Positions 16,782 through 24,767 of a DNA stretch of 48,343 nt are shown here, one piece after another. The number at the start of each line of letters is the position of its first letter. Positions within the stretch are counted from its first letter, which is position 1. The translations under genes and the position numbers were made by a program. Source of the DNA: an uncultured Nostoc sp. (GTDB lineage Bacteria > Cyanobacteriota > Cyanobacteriia > Cyanobacteriales > Nostocaceae); the NCBI RefSeq assembly GCF_937863485.1, contig NZ_CALMFY010000240.1, positions 1 to 48,343 on the forward strand. The letters are read 5' to 3'. The notes beneath the pieces are model-generated. The model did not search any database, had not been told where the DNA came from, and was given only the letters and a program-made list of their open reading frames with translations.

Positions 16782-17831
16782 ATGCCACTTCAGTTTGGAA
16801 TTTGGTCGCCTGTCTGTGGTGGATGGTTGCGAGTTGTCAACCATGAGGCTAATTTATCCACGCAAGATTTGGTAAAGCTAGCAGTTCAGGCAGATGAGTT
16901 AGGTTATCACTTCTATTACATTCCTGAACATTACTTGAATGCAGTTCATGGCCCTAACTATAATGTGACTGACGCCTGGACTACAGCAGCTTTAACAAGT
17001 TTGAATACCAAAAATATCAAGATTGTTGCGGCTGTACAACCTGGTTTTAAACTACCTGCGGTCGTTGCCAAGCTGAGTGCAGACATTCAAAATCAACTCA
17101 GCAATGGTAGATTTGCTCTGAGTGGTATTGCAGGTTGGTGGAAATTAGAAGTAGAAAGCTATGGAGATATCTGGCTACCCCACAGCGATCGCTATGCACG
17201 ATTAGAAGAGTATATTGATGTAATCAAGGGGCTGTGGACAGTTGAAGCTTTTAATTACGTTGGTAAATACTACACGATCGCAGGTGGTATTCTTTCAGAT
17301 AAGCCTACACCAACACCACCCATTTTCATTGCTGGTGAATCAGACCGGGCGATTGACCTAGCGGCTCGTCAGGGAGATTATTTATTTATCAATGCTGATC
17401 ATCCTGAAAAAACGGCAGCATTGGTGGAGAAAGTGAAAAGATTGGCTAGCGATCACTACGGTCGTCAGATTAAAGTGGCAATGAGTGCGTTTGCGATCGT
17501 TCGTGAAAATACCGCCCAAGCCGAAGCCAGATTAGAGGCGATTTATCGTTCTGTGGATCAGCAGCAGATCAAATACTTTCAAGAGCAAATCGATCCTAAC
17601 GTAATTGCCCACAACAAACTCGATATCAGTCAAACTATTGAAGCCAATCTAGGTTTATCTGCTCAACTCGTTGGCGATCACTATACTGTTATTCAACGCC
17701 TGAAAGAATACGAAGCAGTTGGCGTTGACTTAATAGTACTCAAATTTGAATCTATGTTGGAAGACACTATTCGCTTCCATAAACTAGTGATTTCCGAATA
17801 TACACAGCAGAACAGCTTAATTGCCTTGTAA
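16782..17831 (+). CDS. LLM-class FMN-dependent monooxygenase (SsuD/SfnG-like)
   Basis: 349 aa from ATG 16782; upstream in-frame TTG 16746 and ATG 16749 would lie at or before the predicted transcription start, and AGGA is 9 bp before 16782. Motifs: FGIWSPVCGGWLRVV at the N-terminus, EHYLNAVHGPNYNVTDAW, AAVQPGFKLPAVVAKLSADI, RFALSGIAGWWKLEVESYGD, RYARLEEYIDVIKGLW and PPIFIAGESDRAIDLAARQGD. It belongs with alkanesulfonate and dimethyl sulfone monooxygenases; the exact substrate cannot be read from sequence. It is followed after 23 bp by the LysR-fusion gene, so the two are probably one operon. Confidence 0.88.
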   Translation: MPLQFGIWSPVCGGWLRVVNHEANLSTQDLVKLAVQADELGYHFYYIPEHYLNAVHGPNYNVTDAWTTAALTSLNTKNIKIVAAVQPGFKLPAVVAKLSADIQNQLSNGRFALSGIAGWWKLEVESYGDIWLPHSDRYARLEEYIDVIKGLWTVEAFNYVGKYYTIAGGILSDKPTPTPPIFIAGESDRAIDLAARQGDYLFINADHPEKTAALVEKVKRLASDHYGRQIKVAMSAFAIVRENTAQAEARLEAIYRSVDQQQIKYFQEQIDPNVIAHNKLDISQTIEANLGLSAQLVGDHYTVIQRLKEYEAVGVDLIVLKFESMLEDTIRFHKLVISEYTQQNSLIAL

Positions 17832-17854
17832 TTAAAAATCTTGCTTTACCTAGT

Positions 17855-19942
17855 ATGAATAAGATTAAACTCGAAGATATTACCCTAAACCACATCAAAA
17901 TTTTAAAAGCAGTAGATGACTGTGGTAGCTTCTCTAAAGCAGGACAAAAACTAGGGTATAGTCAGGCACTAATTAGTAAAAAAGTCAAGCAAATAGAGGA
18001 TTATTTCGGAGTAATTCTTTTAAATCGCTCTCCTGGCTCTATATGCTTGACTAATAAAGGGAAGAAATTGATTTCCCAGACACTTAATGTAGTAGAAACT
18101 GTAGAAAATCTGCAAGAAGAATTTCAGACAACATTTAGCACTGAAGGTGAAGATTTGATATTAGGGGCTACTAGTTTAATTTTAGAAGTCTGGCTCAAAG
18201 AATATTTACAGCGATTTCTGCTTTGTTTTCCAGGGAGAAATATTAAAGAGATTGTGGTTCAAAATAGCATATTTTTCTCAAATTCTCAACTCATAGAGAT
18301 GGATCTCTTGCTCAATAGTTGCTCTGGATATAAGGAAGAACACCACTGTACTAGATTAACAACTCATAAAATGCTGCTTGTTTCCTTTGGGGCAAATAAG
18401 CATCTCAATCAGCATAGCTTAATTAAAATCAATGATATTGATCTAGCTGATATTGTGCTTTTAGATGCGGTTCATCATGAACTATCTAAAAATGAGTTTT
18501 TGATAAATAAATTAAGTAATGCAAAGGTGCTACATAGTTATCCAGATGTACTCAAATATGCTTCAGAAAATCAAAAATTAACGATTCTACCTGACTTTTG
18601 TCAAGCTGATATAATATCTAAATACAAAGCATTAACTCTGACGATTCAAGATGTTAATGAATATGGCATTTATCTTCATGTTCCTCGCTTTAGTGAGTTG
18701 CTGATATCCGCAGAGAGTTTGGTGAGAAGTTTTAGACTTGATCGGGATAACTTGGAAAGTTTGCCTAATGTGAATCTAATTTTAGGTAGCTGTTCTTCCA
18801 AAGAAGAAAATATTTTGAGGATAGGTATTCAGAGGGATTCTATCGGACAGTTTATTGCTGGGTATGGGACTAAATATATTTCTGATTTACAAAGAGCATC
18901 GTCATCACTTGAACAACCCATTTTCAAAAATATTGAAATTAATCGAGATTTCGAGTTACAAATTCTGCCGTTCGCCTCTGGGGAAGAAATGAATCGACAG
19001 ATGAAACGGGGAGAACTGGATATTTGTATTTTAGATGACATTTCTCTATTGAATAATGGTAGCCAATTCTTTGATGATTTAAGTTTTGGTTCTAAATTAA
19101 TTGGGATTGCTTCCTATAATCTTTTGGGTGAGGATATTAACATTATTCTGCCTAAAGATTCTTCTATAAACACTGTTCAGGAGCTTCAAGGGAAACGAAT
19201 TTCCACCTTGTTTGGTTCAAATGCTCACAGGTTCATCATTAATTTATTTGACCTCTATGATATGGATGTCAGTAAAGATTGCAGATTAGTAAATGAAGAT
19301 CCTCGGAAGGCAAGTAAGAGTTTAGCAAATAAAACTATAGATGCTTACGTGTGTTGTCATACTTTTGCCTCAGTTTTAGAAGGATATGCTTTTGTCAGAA
19401 AGCTGCCTTTATCTCAGACAGTTAGTTTAAGAATTCCATCAATCAGAGGAATTGTCTGTCGCTCACAATTCATTAAAGAAAACCCTAAAATTGTCGTTGC
19501 TTATTTACATGATTTAGTAGTTGCTAACCATTGGTTTAATTCATCTCCAATGAATGCGGCAGATTTATTAACGAAAGTGACTGATGTGAGAAAAACTCAA
19601 GTAAATCAGTTTTTTAATCCTGTCTTTGGGAACCGCATCGATCCGACCCTCAAACCTCAATGGTCTTGGTTACTGAAAACTTTAAATCGCAGGTTGGAAG
19701 GGAAATATGGCATTTCCCTATTTGATGTAGATTTTTGGATAGATGATTATTTCTTGAGACTTGTCTACAATCTGCTGAATCTAGATTATCATTTTCATCA
19801 AGTTTCTTTTGCCAGTGAATTTTCTAGCAGCTATTTTGTCGAGGAACAGTTTAGCCGACACATGAAAGTTCTCTATAATAAATACGATCTGTTGCTACAA
19901 GATTCAATGGCGATCGCTCCCCAGTCAAAGCCAAACCAGTAA
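17855..19942 (+). CDS. LysR-type regulator fused to an SsuA/NMT1-like solute-binding domain
   Basis: 695 aa, about twice the usual LysR length of about 300. Residues 5-65 are the winged helix-turn-helix (LNHIKILKAVDDCGSFSKAG, YSQALISKKVKQIEDYFG, LTNKGKKL). About 90-300 is a divergent LysR co-inducer domain. About 318-600 resembles periplasmic sulfonate/thiamine-precursor binding proteins: LRIGIQRDSIGQFIAGYG, then NIILPKDSSINTVQELQGKR, GSNAHRFIINLF and NKTIDAYVCCH, the order and spacing seen in SsuA/TauA. No signal peptide or membrane segment precedes it, so this sensor would act in the cytoplasm. Inference: it senses an organosulfur compound directly and controls the neighbouring monooxygenases. 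The stop codon coincides with the tnsA relic junction near 19943. Confidence 0.85.
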   Translation: MNKIKLEDITLNHIKILKAVDDCGSFSKAGQKLGYSQALISKKVKQIEDYFGVILLNRSPGSICLTNKGKKLISQTLNVVETVENLQEEFQTTFSTEGEDLILGATSLILEVWLKEYLQRFLLCFPGRNIKEIVVQNSIFFSNSQLIEMDLLLNSCSGYKEEHHCTRLTTHKMLLVSFGANKHLNQHSLIKINDIDLADIVLLDAVHHELSKNEFLINKLSNAKVLHSYPDVLKYASENQKLTILPDFCQADIISKYKALTLTIQDVNEYGIYLHVPRFSELLISAESLVRSFRLDRDNLESLPNVNLILGSCSSKEENILRIGIQRDSIGQFIAGYGTKYISDLQRASSSLEQPIFKNIEINRDFELQILPFASGEEMNRQMKRGELDICILDDISLLNNGSQFFDDLSFGSKLIGIASYNLLGEDINIILPKDSSINTVQELQGKRISTLFGSNAHRFIINLFDLYDMDVSKDCRLVNEDPRKASKSLANKTIDAYVCCHTFASVLEGYAFVRKLPLSQTVSLRIPSIRGIVCRSQFIKENPKIVVAYLHDLVVANHWFNSSPMNAADLLTKVTDVRKTQVNQFFNPVFGNRIDPTLKPQWSWLLKTLNRRLEGKYGISLFDVDFWIDDYFLRLVYNLLNLDYHFHQVSFASEFSSSYFVEEQFSRHMKVLYNKYDLLLQDSMAIAPQSKPNQ

Positions 19943-20451
19943 TTTTCTGTAATTATGCCCCAATCAATAGCTTTGGCAGCATAGTAACGCTTTTCTAACT
20001 CAAATTTTTCAGCTACAGACTTACTACCCAAATCTTTAGTTAGCTTAAATGTTCGTGCTTTCTGGACTATCGTTTTGCCTTGCTTAACAGAAAGCATAAA
20101 ATCCGTTGTTAAAACACGGGGAGTATTACTTTGCGGATCTTTGGGATAGTTAATACCTATTTCCTCTGCAATACTCATTGCTAAGTCAAGGTCAATTAGA
20201 GGAAACTGCTCTCTTATATCTACAATCGTATCTGACCACTCGAAGACGTAAAACAGCCGCTTCTCGTTATCAGAAAGCAGATGATGTTCTCGGTTTGTTT
20301 TCCAACCTGGAGGTCTAGAAACGCGACCCTTTGAGAGAAAATCCTAAATCTTTATCCAAGGTTGATAGTCTTTCCTACTACCCTGACCACGGCCTTCCTT
20401 CAAGTAACGCTCAAACTTGGCTTGCGTCCAATCTTGCTTGCTTCTAGCCAT
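19873..20451 (-). pseudogene. tnsA: Tn7-type transposase endonuclease TnsA, broken (internal stop and lost C-terminus)
   Basis: Reading from ATG 20451 (AGGAG 5 bp upstream) gives MARSKQDWTQAKFERYLKEG, a TAG stop at codon 36 (20344-20346), then continues in frame with HHLLSDNEKRLFYVFEWSDT, REQFPL, RVLTTDFML, ARTFKLTKDL and VAEKFELEKRYYAAKAIDWG-IITE. This is the N-terminal catalytic part of TnsA; putative catalytic Glu (SDNE), Asp (TTDF) and Lys (FKL) are present. Homology ends near 19945, and the TnsC-interacting C-terminal domain is gone. TnsA cuts the 5' ends of Tn7 (family knowledge). No tnsB, tnsC or tniQ is in the window. It lies directly downstream of glmS in the same direction. Confidence 0.75.
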
Positions 20452-20563
20452 AAAAACTCCTGTAGATGCTCAGATACGCACCCACAGGATAAATTGTATA
20501 ACTTTTTTATTTGTTATACGACTTTATTATTCCTCCACAACTCCACAATGGTATATATTTATA
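20452..20563 (-). other. Spacer between glmS and tnsA relic: possible Tn7-like right-end remnant
   Basis: Reading away from the glmS stop, 16 bp precede TGTGGAG, which is directly repeated (TTGTGGAGTTGTGGAGG, 20532-20548). A perfect inverted repeat GTATAAC-10 nt-GTTATAC follows at 20496-20519, A-rich in the loop. The TGT-start and short repeats resemble a transposon end with TnsB sites, but no known end sequence was compared. The inverted repeat could instead be the glmS terminator. Confidence 0.35.
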
Positions 20564-22444
20564 CTATTCTACAGTGACACTTTTAGCAAGGTTACGAGGC
20601 TGATCTACATCCAAACCGCGAAGGGCGGCAATATGATAAGCCAATAATTGCAAAGGAACCACTGTCAGAATCGGAGAAAGTAATTCTTCTACATGAGAAA
20701 CAGGAAGCAGATCGTTAAAGATTTCCCCAGCTTCGCCATCTTTAATTGGAGTCACGCCAATTAAGCGAGAATCTCTGGCTTTTGCTTCTTGAGCATTGGA
20801 AATAACTTTTTCATATACACTACCAGGTATTGCGATCGCAACTACTGGTACTTTCGCATCTAATAGAGCGATCGGGCCATGTTTCATCTCTCCAGCCGGA
20901 TACCCTTCGGCGTGAATGTAGCTGATTTCTTTTAATTTCAACGCCCCTTCCAAAGCAATAGGAAAGTTAATTCCTCTTCCCACAAAAATGAAATCTTTGG
21001 TTTCGGCGAATTCGTGGGCTAGCTGTTCAGTTAAACGTTCTTGACTTTCCAAAGTTGCTTCAATTTCTTTGGGAATCTGCCGCAACCCATTAATAATTTT
21101 CTCTAATGCATCTTTTGAAACTGTCTGACGACGAGCTGCTAAATCCAATGCCAAAGCATAAAACGCCATCAGTTGGGCAGTAAAAGTTTTTGTCGCTGCT
21201 ACTCCAATTTCAATTCCCGCTAAAGTACTAATAATATGCGGCACCATATGACCAAGGCTGCTTTCGGGGCGATTGGTAATACCCAGTAGTCGCACTTGAT
21301 ATTTGGGTTCTTTCCCCTGGCGACGTTCTTTTTCCATCGCCAAAGCTGCTAGGGTATCAGCAGTTTCACCTGATTGGGTAACGCCAATGATCAACGTGTT
21401 AGCCGTCACGGGTGATGGTGCATAGCGATACTCAGAAGCGTAATGCACCTGAGTTGAAATTCCTGCTAATTGTTCGATTAAATATTTTCCGATTAATGCT
21501 GCGTGCCAACTAGTACCACAGGCGACGATCTGAATTTGTTCTAAATCCTTGTATAAATCCGCAGGTAAACCAAGATTGATTGGCGATTCGGTAGATTCGG
21601 CTGGATTAAAGTAAGCGTCTAAACTAGCTCTTACTACCCCTGGTTGCTCATGAATTTCTTTGAGCATGAAGTGTTTGAATCCCTGCTTTTCTACCGTTGC
21701 AGGATTGAAGTTGAGCAGCCGGGGTTGTTTTTTCAACCTGTCGCCAGCAAAATTGTAAATCTCAACGCCCAAAGGTGTGAGGCGAGCAATTTCGCCATTT
21801 TCCAGAGGTAGCACTGCACGGGTGTAGGCAACGATCGCTGGCGTGTCAGATGCACAAAAGAACTCCCCTTGCCCAAAACCAATTACCAAAGGTGCTTGTT
21901 GGCGGACAACAATCAATTCATCGGGGTAGTCAGCAGAAATAACTGCGATCGCAAATGCTCCCTGCAAGTGGTTAACGGCTTGGCGAATTGCCTCTAGGAA
22001 GCGAGATGAGGGAGATGAAGGGGGAAGATTCTTTAAAAATTCGGCTATGAGATGGGGAATTACTTCTGTATCGGTTTCAGAAAGAAACTGGTGTCCTTTT
22101 CCTTTGAGTTCTTCGCGTAACTCGCGGTAGTTTTCGATAATCCCATTTTGCACCACCGCCACTCGCTTTGCCGTATCCATGTGGGGATGGGCGTTGTACT
22201 CTTCTGGTTTACCATGAGTTGCCCAGCGTGTGTGACCAATACCAATCTGGGCGGGCGTTTCTATTTGTTCGAGTTTAGAACGCAGGTTATGCAGTTTGCC
22301 TTTTGCCCGTACACAATTTACCTCACCTTCCCAAATAGTGGCGATTCCAGCAGAATCGTAGCCCCTGTACTCTAGTTTTTCCAGCCCAGCCAGTAAAATC
22401 TCTGTTGCCGCTTGAGTGCCTATATATCCAACGATTCCGCACAT
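20564..22444 (-). CDS. glmS: Glutamine-fructose-6-phosphate aminotransferase (isomerising)
   Basis: 626 aa, full length. It makes glucosamine-6-phosphate from fructose-6-phosphate and glutamine, the entry to peptidoglycan and lipid A amino sugars. The N-terminal class II glutamine amidotransferase domain starts MCGIVGYIG with Cys2 as nucleophile, then GHTRWATHGKP and NGIIENY. Two SIS isomerase domains follow: ACGTSWHAALIGKYLIEQ, TQSGETADTLAA, GRGINFPIALEGALKLKEIS, HAEGYPAGEMKHGPIALLD. The end DQPRNLAKSVTVE is the conserved tail read by TnsD in Tn7 attachment. Start ATG 22444. Confidence 0.97.
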   Translation of the reverse strand: MCGIVGYIGTQAATEILLAGLEKLEYRGYDSAGIATIWEGEVNCVRAKGKLHNLRSKLEQIETPAQIGIGHTRWATHGKPEEYNAHPHMDTAKRVAVVQNGIIENYRELREELKGKGHQFLSETDTEVIPHLIAEFLKNLPPSSPSSRFLEAIRQAVNHLQGAFAIAVISADYPDELIVVRQQAPLVIGFGQGEFFCASDTPAIVAYTRAVLPLENGEIARLTPLGVEIYNFAGDRLKKQPRLLNFNPATVEKQGFKHFMLKEIHEQPGVVRASLDAYFNPAESTESPINLGLPADLYKDLEQIQIVACGTSWHAALIGKYLIEQLAGISTQVHYASEYRYAPSPVTANTLIIGVTQSGETADTLAALAMEKERRQGKEPKYQVRLLGITNRPESSLGHMVPHIISTLAGIEIGVAATKTFTAQLMAFYALALDLAARRQTVSKDALEKIINGLRQIPKEIEATLESQERLTEQLAHEFAETKDFIFVGRGINFPIALEGALKLKEISYIHAEGYPAGEMKHGPIALLDAKVPVVAIAIPGSVYEKVISNAQEAKARDSRLIGVTPIKDGEAGEIFNDLLPVSHVEELLSPILTVVPLQLLAYHIAALRGLDVDQPRNLAKSVTVE

Positions 22445-22519
22445 TGTTCACACCGCTTTTTTTCAGGATGATTAAATCTAGTATGTATAGTTGGTAGCAC
22501 AAACTTGACGTTTTGCAAA

Positions 22520-22543
22520 TAAAAAAGGGAGTAAATTACTCCC
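22520..22543 (-). terminator. Rho-independent terminator (minus strand)
   Basis: On the minus strand: GGGAGTA-ATT-TACTCCC followed by six T (22543 down to 22520). It would end transcription coming from psaC before the glmS start at 22444, separating the two genes. Confidence 0.75.
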
Positions 22544-22595
22544 TCTACCACTAAGTATTGCTAAAGATGCTTGCTATTAAGAAACTTTAAAATTC

Positions 22596-22635
22596 TTGAG
22601 TACTGAGTTCTGAGTTCTGAGTTCTGAGGGCTGAG
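22596..22635. repeat. Heptamer tandem repeat (TTCTGAG)
   Basis: Five consecutive 7-bp units, three of them exactly TTCTGAG with degenerate flanking units. A short tandemly repeated repetitive sequence of the type frequent in Nostocales. Noncoding. Confidence 0.8.
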
Positions 22636-22689
22636 TGAAGAATCAAGAAATTGTTTTTTTGATTTACTTCTTTTGCCTCAAAACTCAGG

Positions 22690-22885
22690 ACTCAGCGAGA
22701 ACTCTGTAGCTTGCTTCCCGCAGGGTGGGGAAGCTTTCTTTGATGGTCTGTATCACTGCCGAGAGGCGTAAAGGCTTGCACCTCTCCCTTATATCCAAAG
22801 GACACAAGGCAACCGTTCTGGAAAAAACGGTTGGACAGTAGACCCGCATCGCAATCAGAAGTTCGGTGACTCAACACTGAGCTTT
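22690..22885 (-). other. psaC downstream region with strong hairpins
   Basis: Read on the minus strand, the psaC 3' region contains AACCGTT-TTTTCCAG-AACGGTT (around 22806-22830) and AGCTTCCC...GGGAAGC (around 22706-22735). An ORF here (22692-22877) has no recognisable protein features. These may be a 3' UTR or repeat-derived structures. Confidence 0.4.
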
Positions 22886-23131
22886 TTAGTAAGCTAGACC
22901 CATACTGCGAGTTGTTTCAGCGCCCAGGTAAACCCGGATGCTCAAAAAGTCGGTGGGACAAGCGGTTTCGCAGCGCTTACAGCCCACGCAGTCTTCTGTA
23001 CGGGGTGAAGAGGCAATTTGAGCAGCTTTACAGCCATCCCAAGGAACCATCTCCAGTACATCAGTAGGGCAAGCGCGGACGCATTGGGTGCAGCCAATGC
23101 AGGTATCGTAAATTTTTACTGTATGAGACAT
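22886..23131 (-). CDS. psaC: Photosystem I iron-sulfur centre subunit VII
   Basis: 81 aa, exact usual length. It binds the two [4Fe-4S] clusters FA and FB on the stromal/cytoplasmic face of photosystem I and passes electrons to ferredoxin or flavodoxin. Two ferredoxin motifs are seen: CIGCTQCVRACP (about 11-22) and CVGCKRCETACP (about 48-59). The C-terminus VYLGAETTRSMGLAY is the conserved PsaA/PsaB docking tail. ATG 23131 is preceded by AAAGGAG. Monocistronic by its surroundings: a long gene-free region upstream and a terminator downstream. This gene identifies an oxygenic phototroph. Confidence 0.99.
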   Translation of the reverse strand: MSHTVKIYDTCIGCTQCVRACPTDVLEMVPWDGCKAAQIASSPRTEDCVGCKRCETACPTDFLSIRVYLGAETTRSMGLAY

Positions 23132-23442
23132 TGAAAAAACCGCTCCTTTCGAGTGTTCTTCTCTGCGAAAGAATCATAATCAACGCATAGTTTACCGCAG
23201 TGGTTGATAGGCCGTAATCAAAAGGCTACATAACTTCAAACAATGTAATGAGCACCCTTGAAAAGTTGTTTTTGCGAGATCGTCCCTATTGCCCGATTAA
23301 TTAGCAACATCATTGGAGCGTATTTACACCACTCCTATACCATAATGGGGTTTAATCGTAAAGACAAATGAAATAAAAGTCAATCTACAAGACTTAGATG
23401 CAGAAGTTATCTATGGTACTTATTGATTGGCAACTATATATA
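23132..23442. other. psaC upstream region
   Basis: No gene seen. The psaC promoter must lie near 23150-23230; on the minus strand TATGAT about 50 bp before the start codon is a possible -10 box. The remainder is AT-rich without recognised structure. Confidence 0.4.
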
Positions 23443-23562
23443 GCAGTCCTAAATCAAACGCGTAGAATTTGAAATTATTGCGACCCCCCTGTAGTCCCCC
23501 CAAGGAATCGGGGGGAAGGCGTTAGCGGGGGGTGAATTTTTTTACAACTCATTTAGGATTGC
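23443..23562. mobile_element. 120-bp MITE-like element with C-run/G-run hairpin
   Basis: Ends GCAGTCCTAAATCA (23443) and TCATTTAGGATTGC (to 23562) are inverted repeats with one or two differences. The interior pairs GACCCCCC and CCCCCC tracts with GGGGGG tracts around 23484-23535, forming a very stable hairpin. A further TAGTCCTAAATCA half-end follows at 23568. No coding capacity. Confidence 0.7.
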
Positions 23563-23675
23563 GATCGTAGTCCTAAATCATTCGTGAAAAGTCAGATCAC
23601 CGACAATTTTTAGGAATTCGGGGATTTGGACACCGCGAATTTGAACAAATCAGATAGGATTGCTCTAGCTGAAAC

Positions 23676-23816
23676 CTAAGGTTTAGAAGTGGGAGCGAAC
23701 CAAACAGTTATCTTTCCCTGTTTAGTTAACAACATCAACTGTTGGTTTTGGTTTTTAGCATCACTGCTAGTGAGTCTATCAAATCTCGCCTCAAGCAATT
23801 CTAAGCGATCGCTCAC
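23676..23816 (-). CDS. Possible small protein, 46 aa (doubtful)
   Basis: Open frame from GTG 23816 to TAG 23676: starts SDRLELLEARFDRLTSS and ends GKITVWFAPTSKP. The composition is protein-like with an amphipathic helix, and it lies 59 bp downstream of the 78-aa gene on the same strand. The frame stays open upstream to about 23868 without an ATG, so it may be the 3' relic of a longer gene. No recognised family. Confidence 0.3.
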   Translation of the reverse strand: MSDRLELLEARFDRLTSSDAKNQNQQLMLLTKQGKITVWFAPTSKP

Positions 23817-23875
23817 CGATAACTTGTATATTTGACTTATAAATCTGGCAAACTCATAATTGTTACTTTTACATA

Positions 23876-24112
23876 TCAGAGGATTTCAGAAATTGCAAAC
23901 TCATCATTTATCGCAGCAATTTCTACTGGAATCCTTGGTTGACTAACTATCAGTTCTAGTTTTTCTTTGTGATTTTGGACATCAGCCAATTTATCTTTTG
24001 TATACTCATTTTCTCGGATTTGTCTAGCAATACTTTCTAGCAGCCAAAGTTGTTCTTCCACAGACAAGGCACGGATGGAACGCTCAATTTCTAGTAAATT
24101 CGGTGATATCAT
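23876..24112 (-). CDS. Small hypothetical protein, antitoxin-like N-terminal helix
   Basis: 78 aa. Begins LLEIERSIRALSVEEQLWLL-ESIARQIRE, a helical motif typical of small cyanobacterial antitoxin-like or addiction-module component proteins, then a charged linker and the tail INDEFAISEIL. No toxin partner (PIN, RelE, MazF) is found adjacent. ATG 24112. Function unknown; an orphan antitoxin is the best guess. Confidence 0.6.
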   Translation of the reverse strand: MISPNLLEIERSIRALSVEEQLWLLESIARQIRENEYTKDKLADVQNHKEKLELIVSQPRIPVEIAAINDEFAISEIL

Positions 24113-24322
24113 TTTGCTTCTGATTCCAAGCGGGGCGTATTTTTCAAAGATATTATATTTAGTCTATACTGGTTAACCTAGAGCATCGCAAATCCCTCAT
24201 TATTTTCTCCATGCCTATCTTTTCACAAATCAAATGAGATTGCTATAAATAATCAGAAGCCAGTTTTATAACTTTTTAATTAGGTATTCCTGCTGAAGCA
24301 ACATGTACGCTAAACTGACTAC

Positions 24323-24691
24323 ATGAATTATGAAACAGCTCGGAAACTCCTCATAGATCAGACAATCACAACCGAGGAAAACCCAGATGCGCTGTTAATG
24401 CGTATGAAACAGGGTAAACCGCCGATACCCGGTCAGATCAGCTTAATTTTATTGGCATTGAAAGTGGTCTTTGAAGCCCTCAAAGATGCAAACAGCCTAG
24501 ACCGGCAACTGGCTTTGACCCTTTATCAGTTAAGCATTAAGGCGCAACAGCTATTTGCCGCAGGGCATAAAGCCGGGATAGATTGGCCACCACTACTGAA
24601 GGAAGATTTGCTCCGAATTTCTTTAGCATCTGAAAGTATCTTTTCGGGTATATGGCAAACCCTAGCTTCTGTAGGGTTGGGGAAGTTGTAG
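24323..24691 (+). CDS. Conserved cyanobacterial hypothetical protein, 122 aa
   Basis: All-helical soluble protein: MNYETARKLLIDQ, then PDALLMRMKQGKPPIPGQIS, a long hydrophobic helix LILLALKVVFEALKDA, and WPPLLKEDLLRISLASESIF. I recognise the pattern from other Nostoc proteins sometimes mislabelled as dethiobiotin synthetase; no P-loop or biotin-pathway motif is present, so that name is not supported. Start ATG 24323. Confidence 0.7.
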   Translation: MNYETARKLLIDQTITTEENPDALLMRMKQGKPPIPGQISLILLALKVVFEALKDANSLDRQLALTLYQLSIKAQQLFAAGHKAGIDWPPLLKEDLLRISLASESIFSGIWQTLASVGLGKL

Positions 24692-24767
24692 AAAGTATGA
24701 GCTAGACGTGGTAAGCCAGGCTTTGGACTGAGCCAATGTGCGGCGTCTTCTTCTGTATCTATCCCGA

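Noticed and set aside
20362..20647. Plus-strand frames over the glmS 3' end and tnsA
   Set aside because: Antisense shadows of glmS and the tnsA relic, which explain the sequence on the minus strand.
22692..22877. 61-aa frame downstream of psaC
   Set aside because: Follows hairpin-forming DNA, with no RBS or recognisable motif; more likely noncoding repeat sequence.
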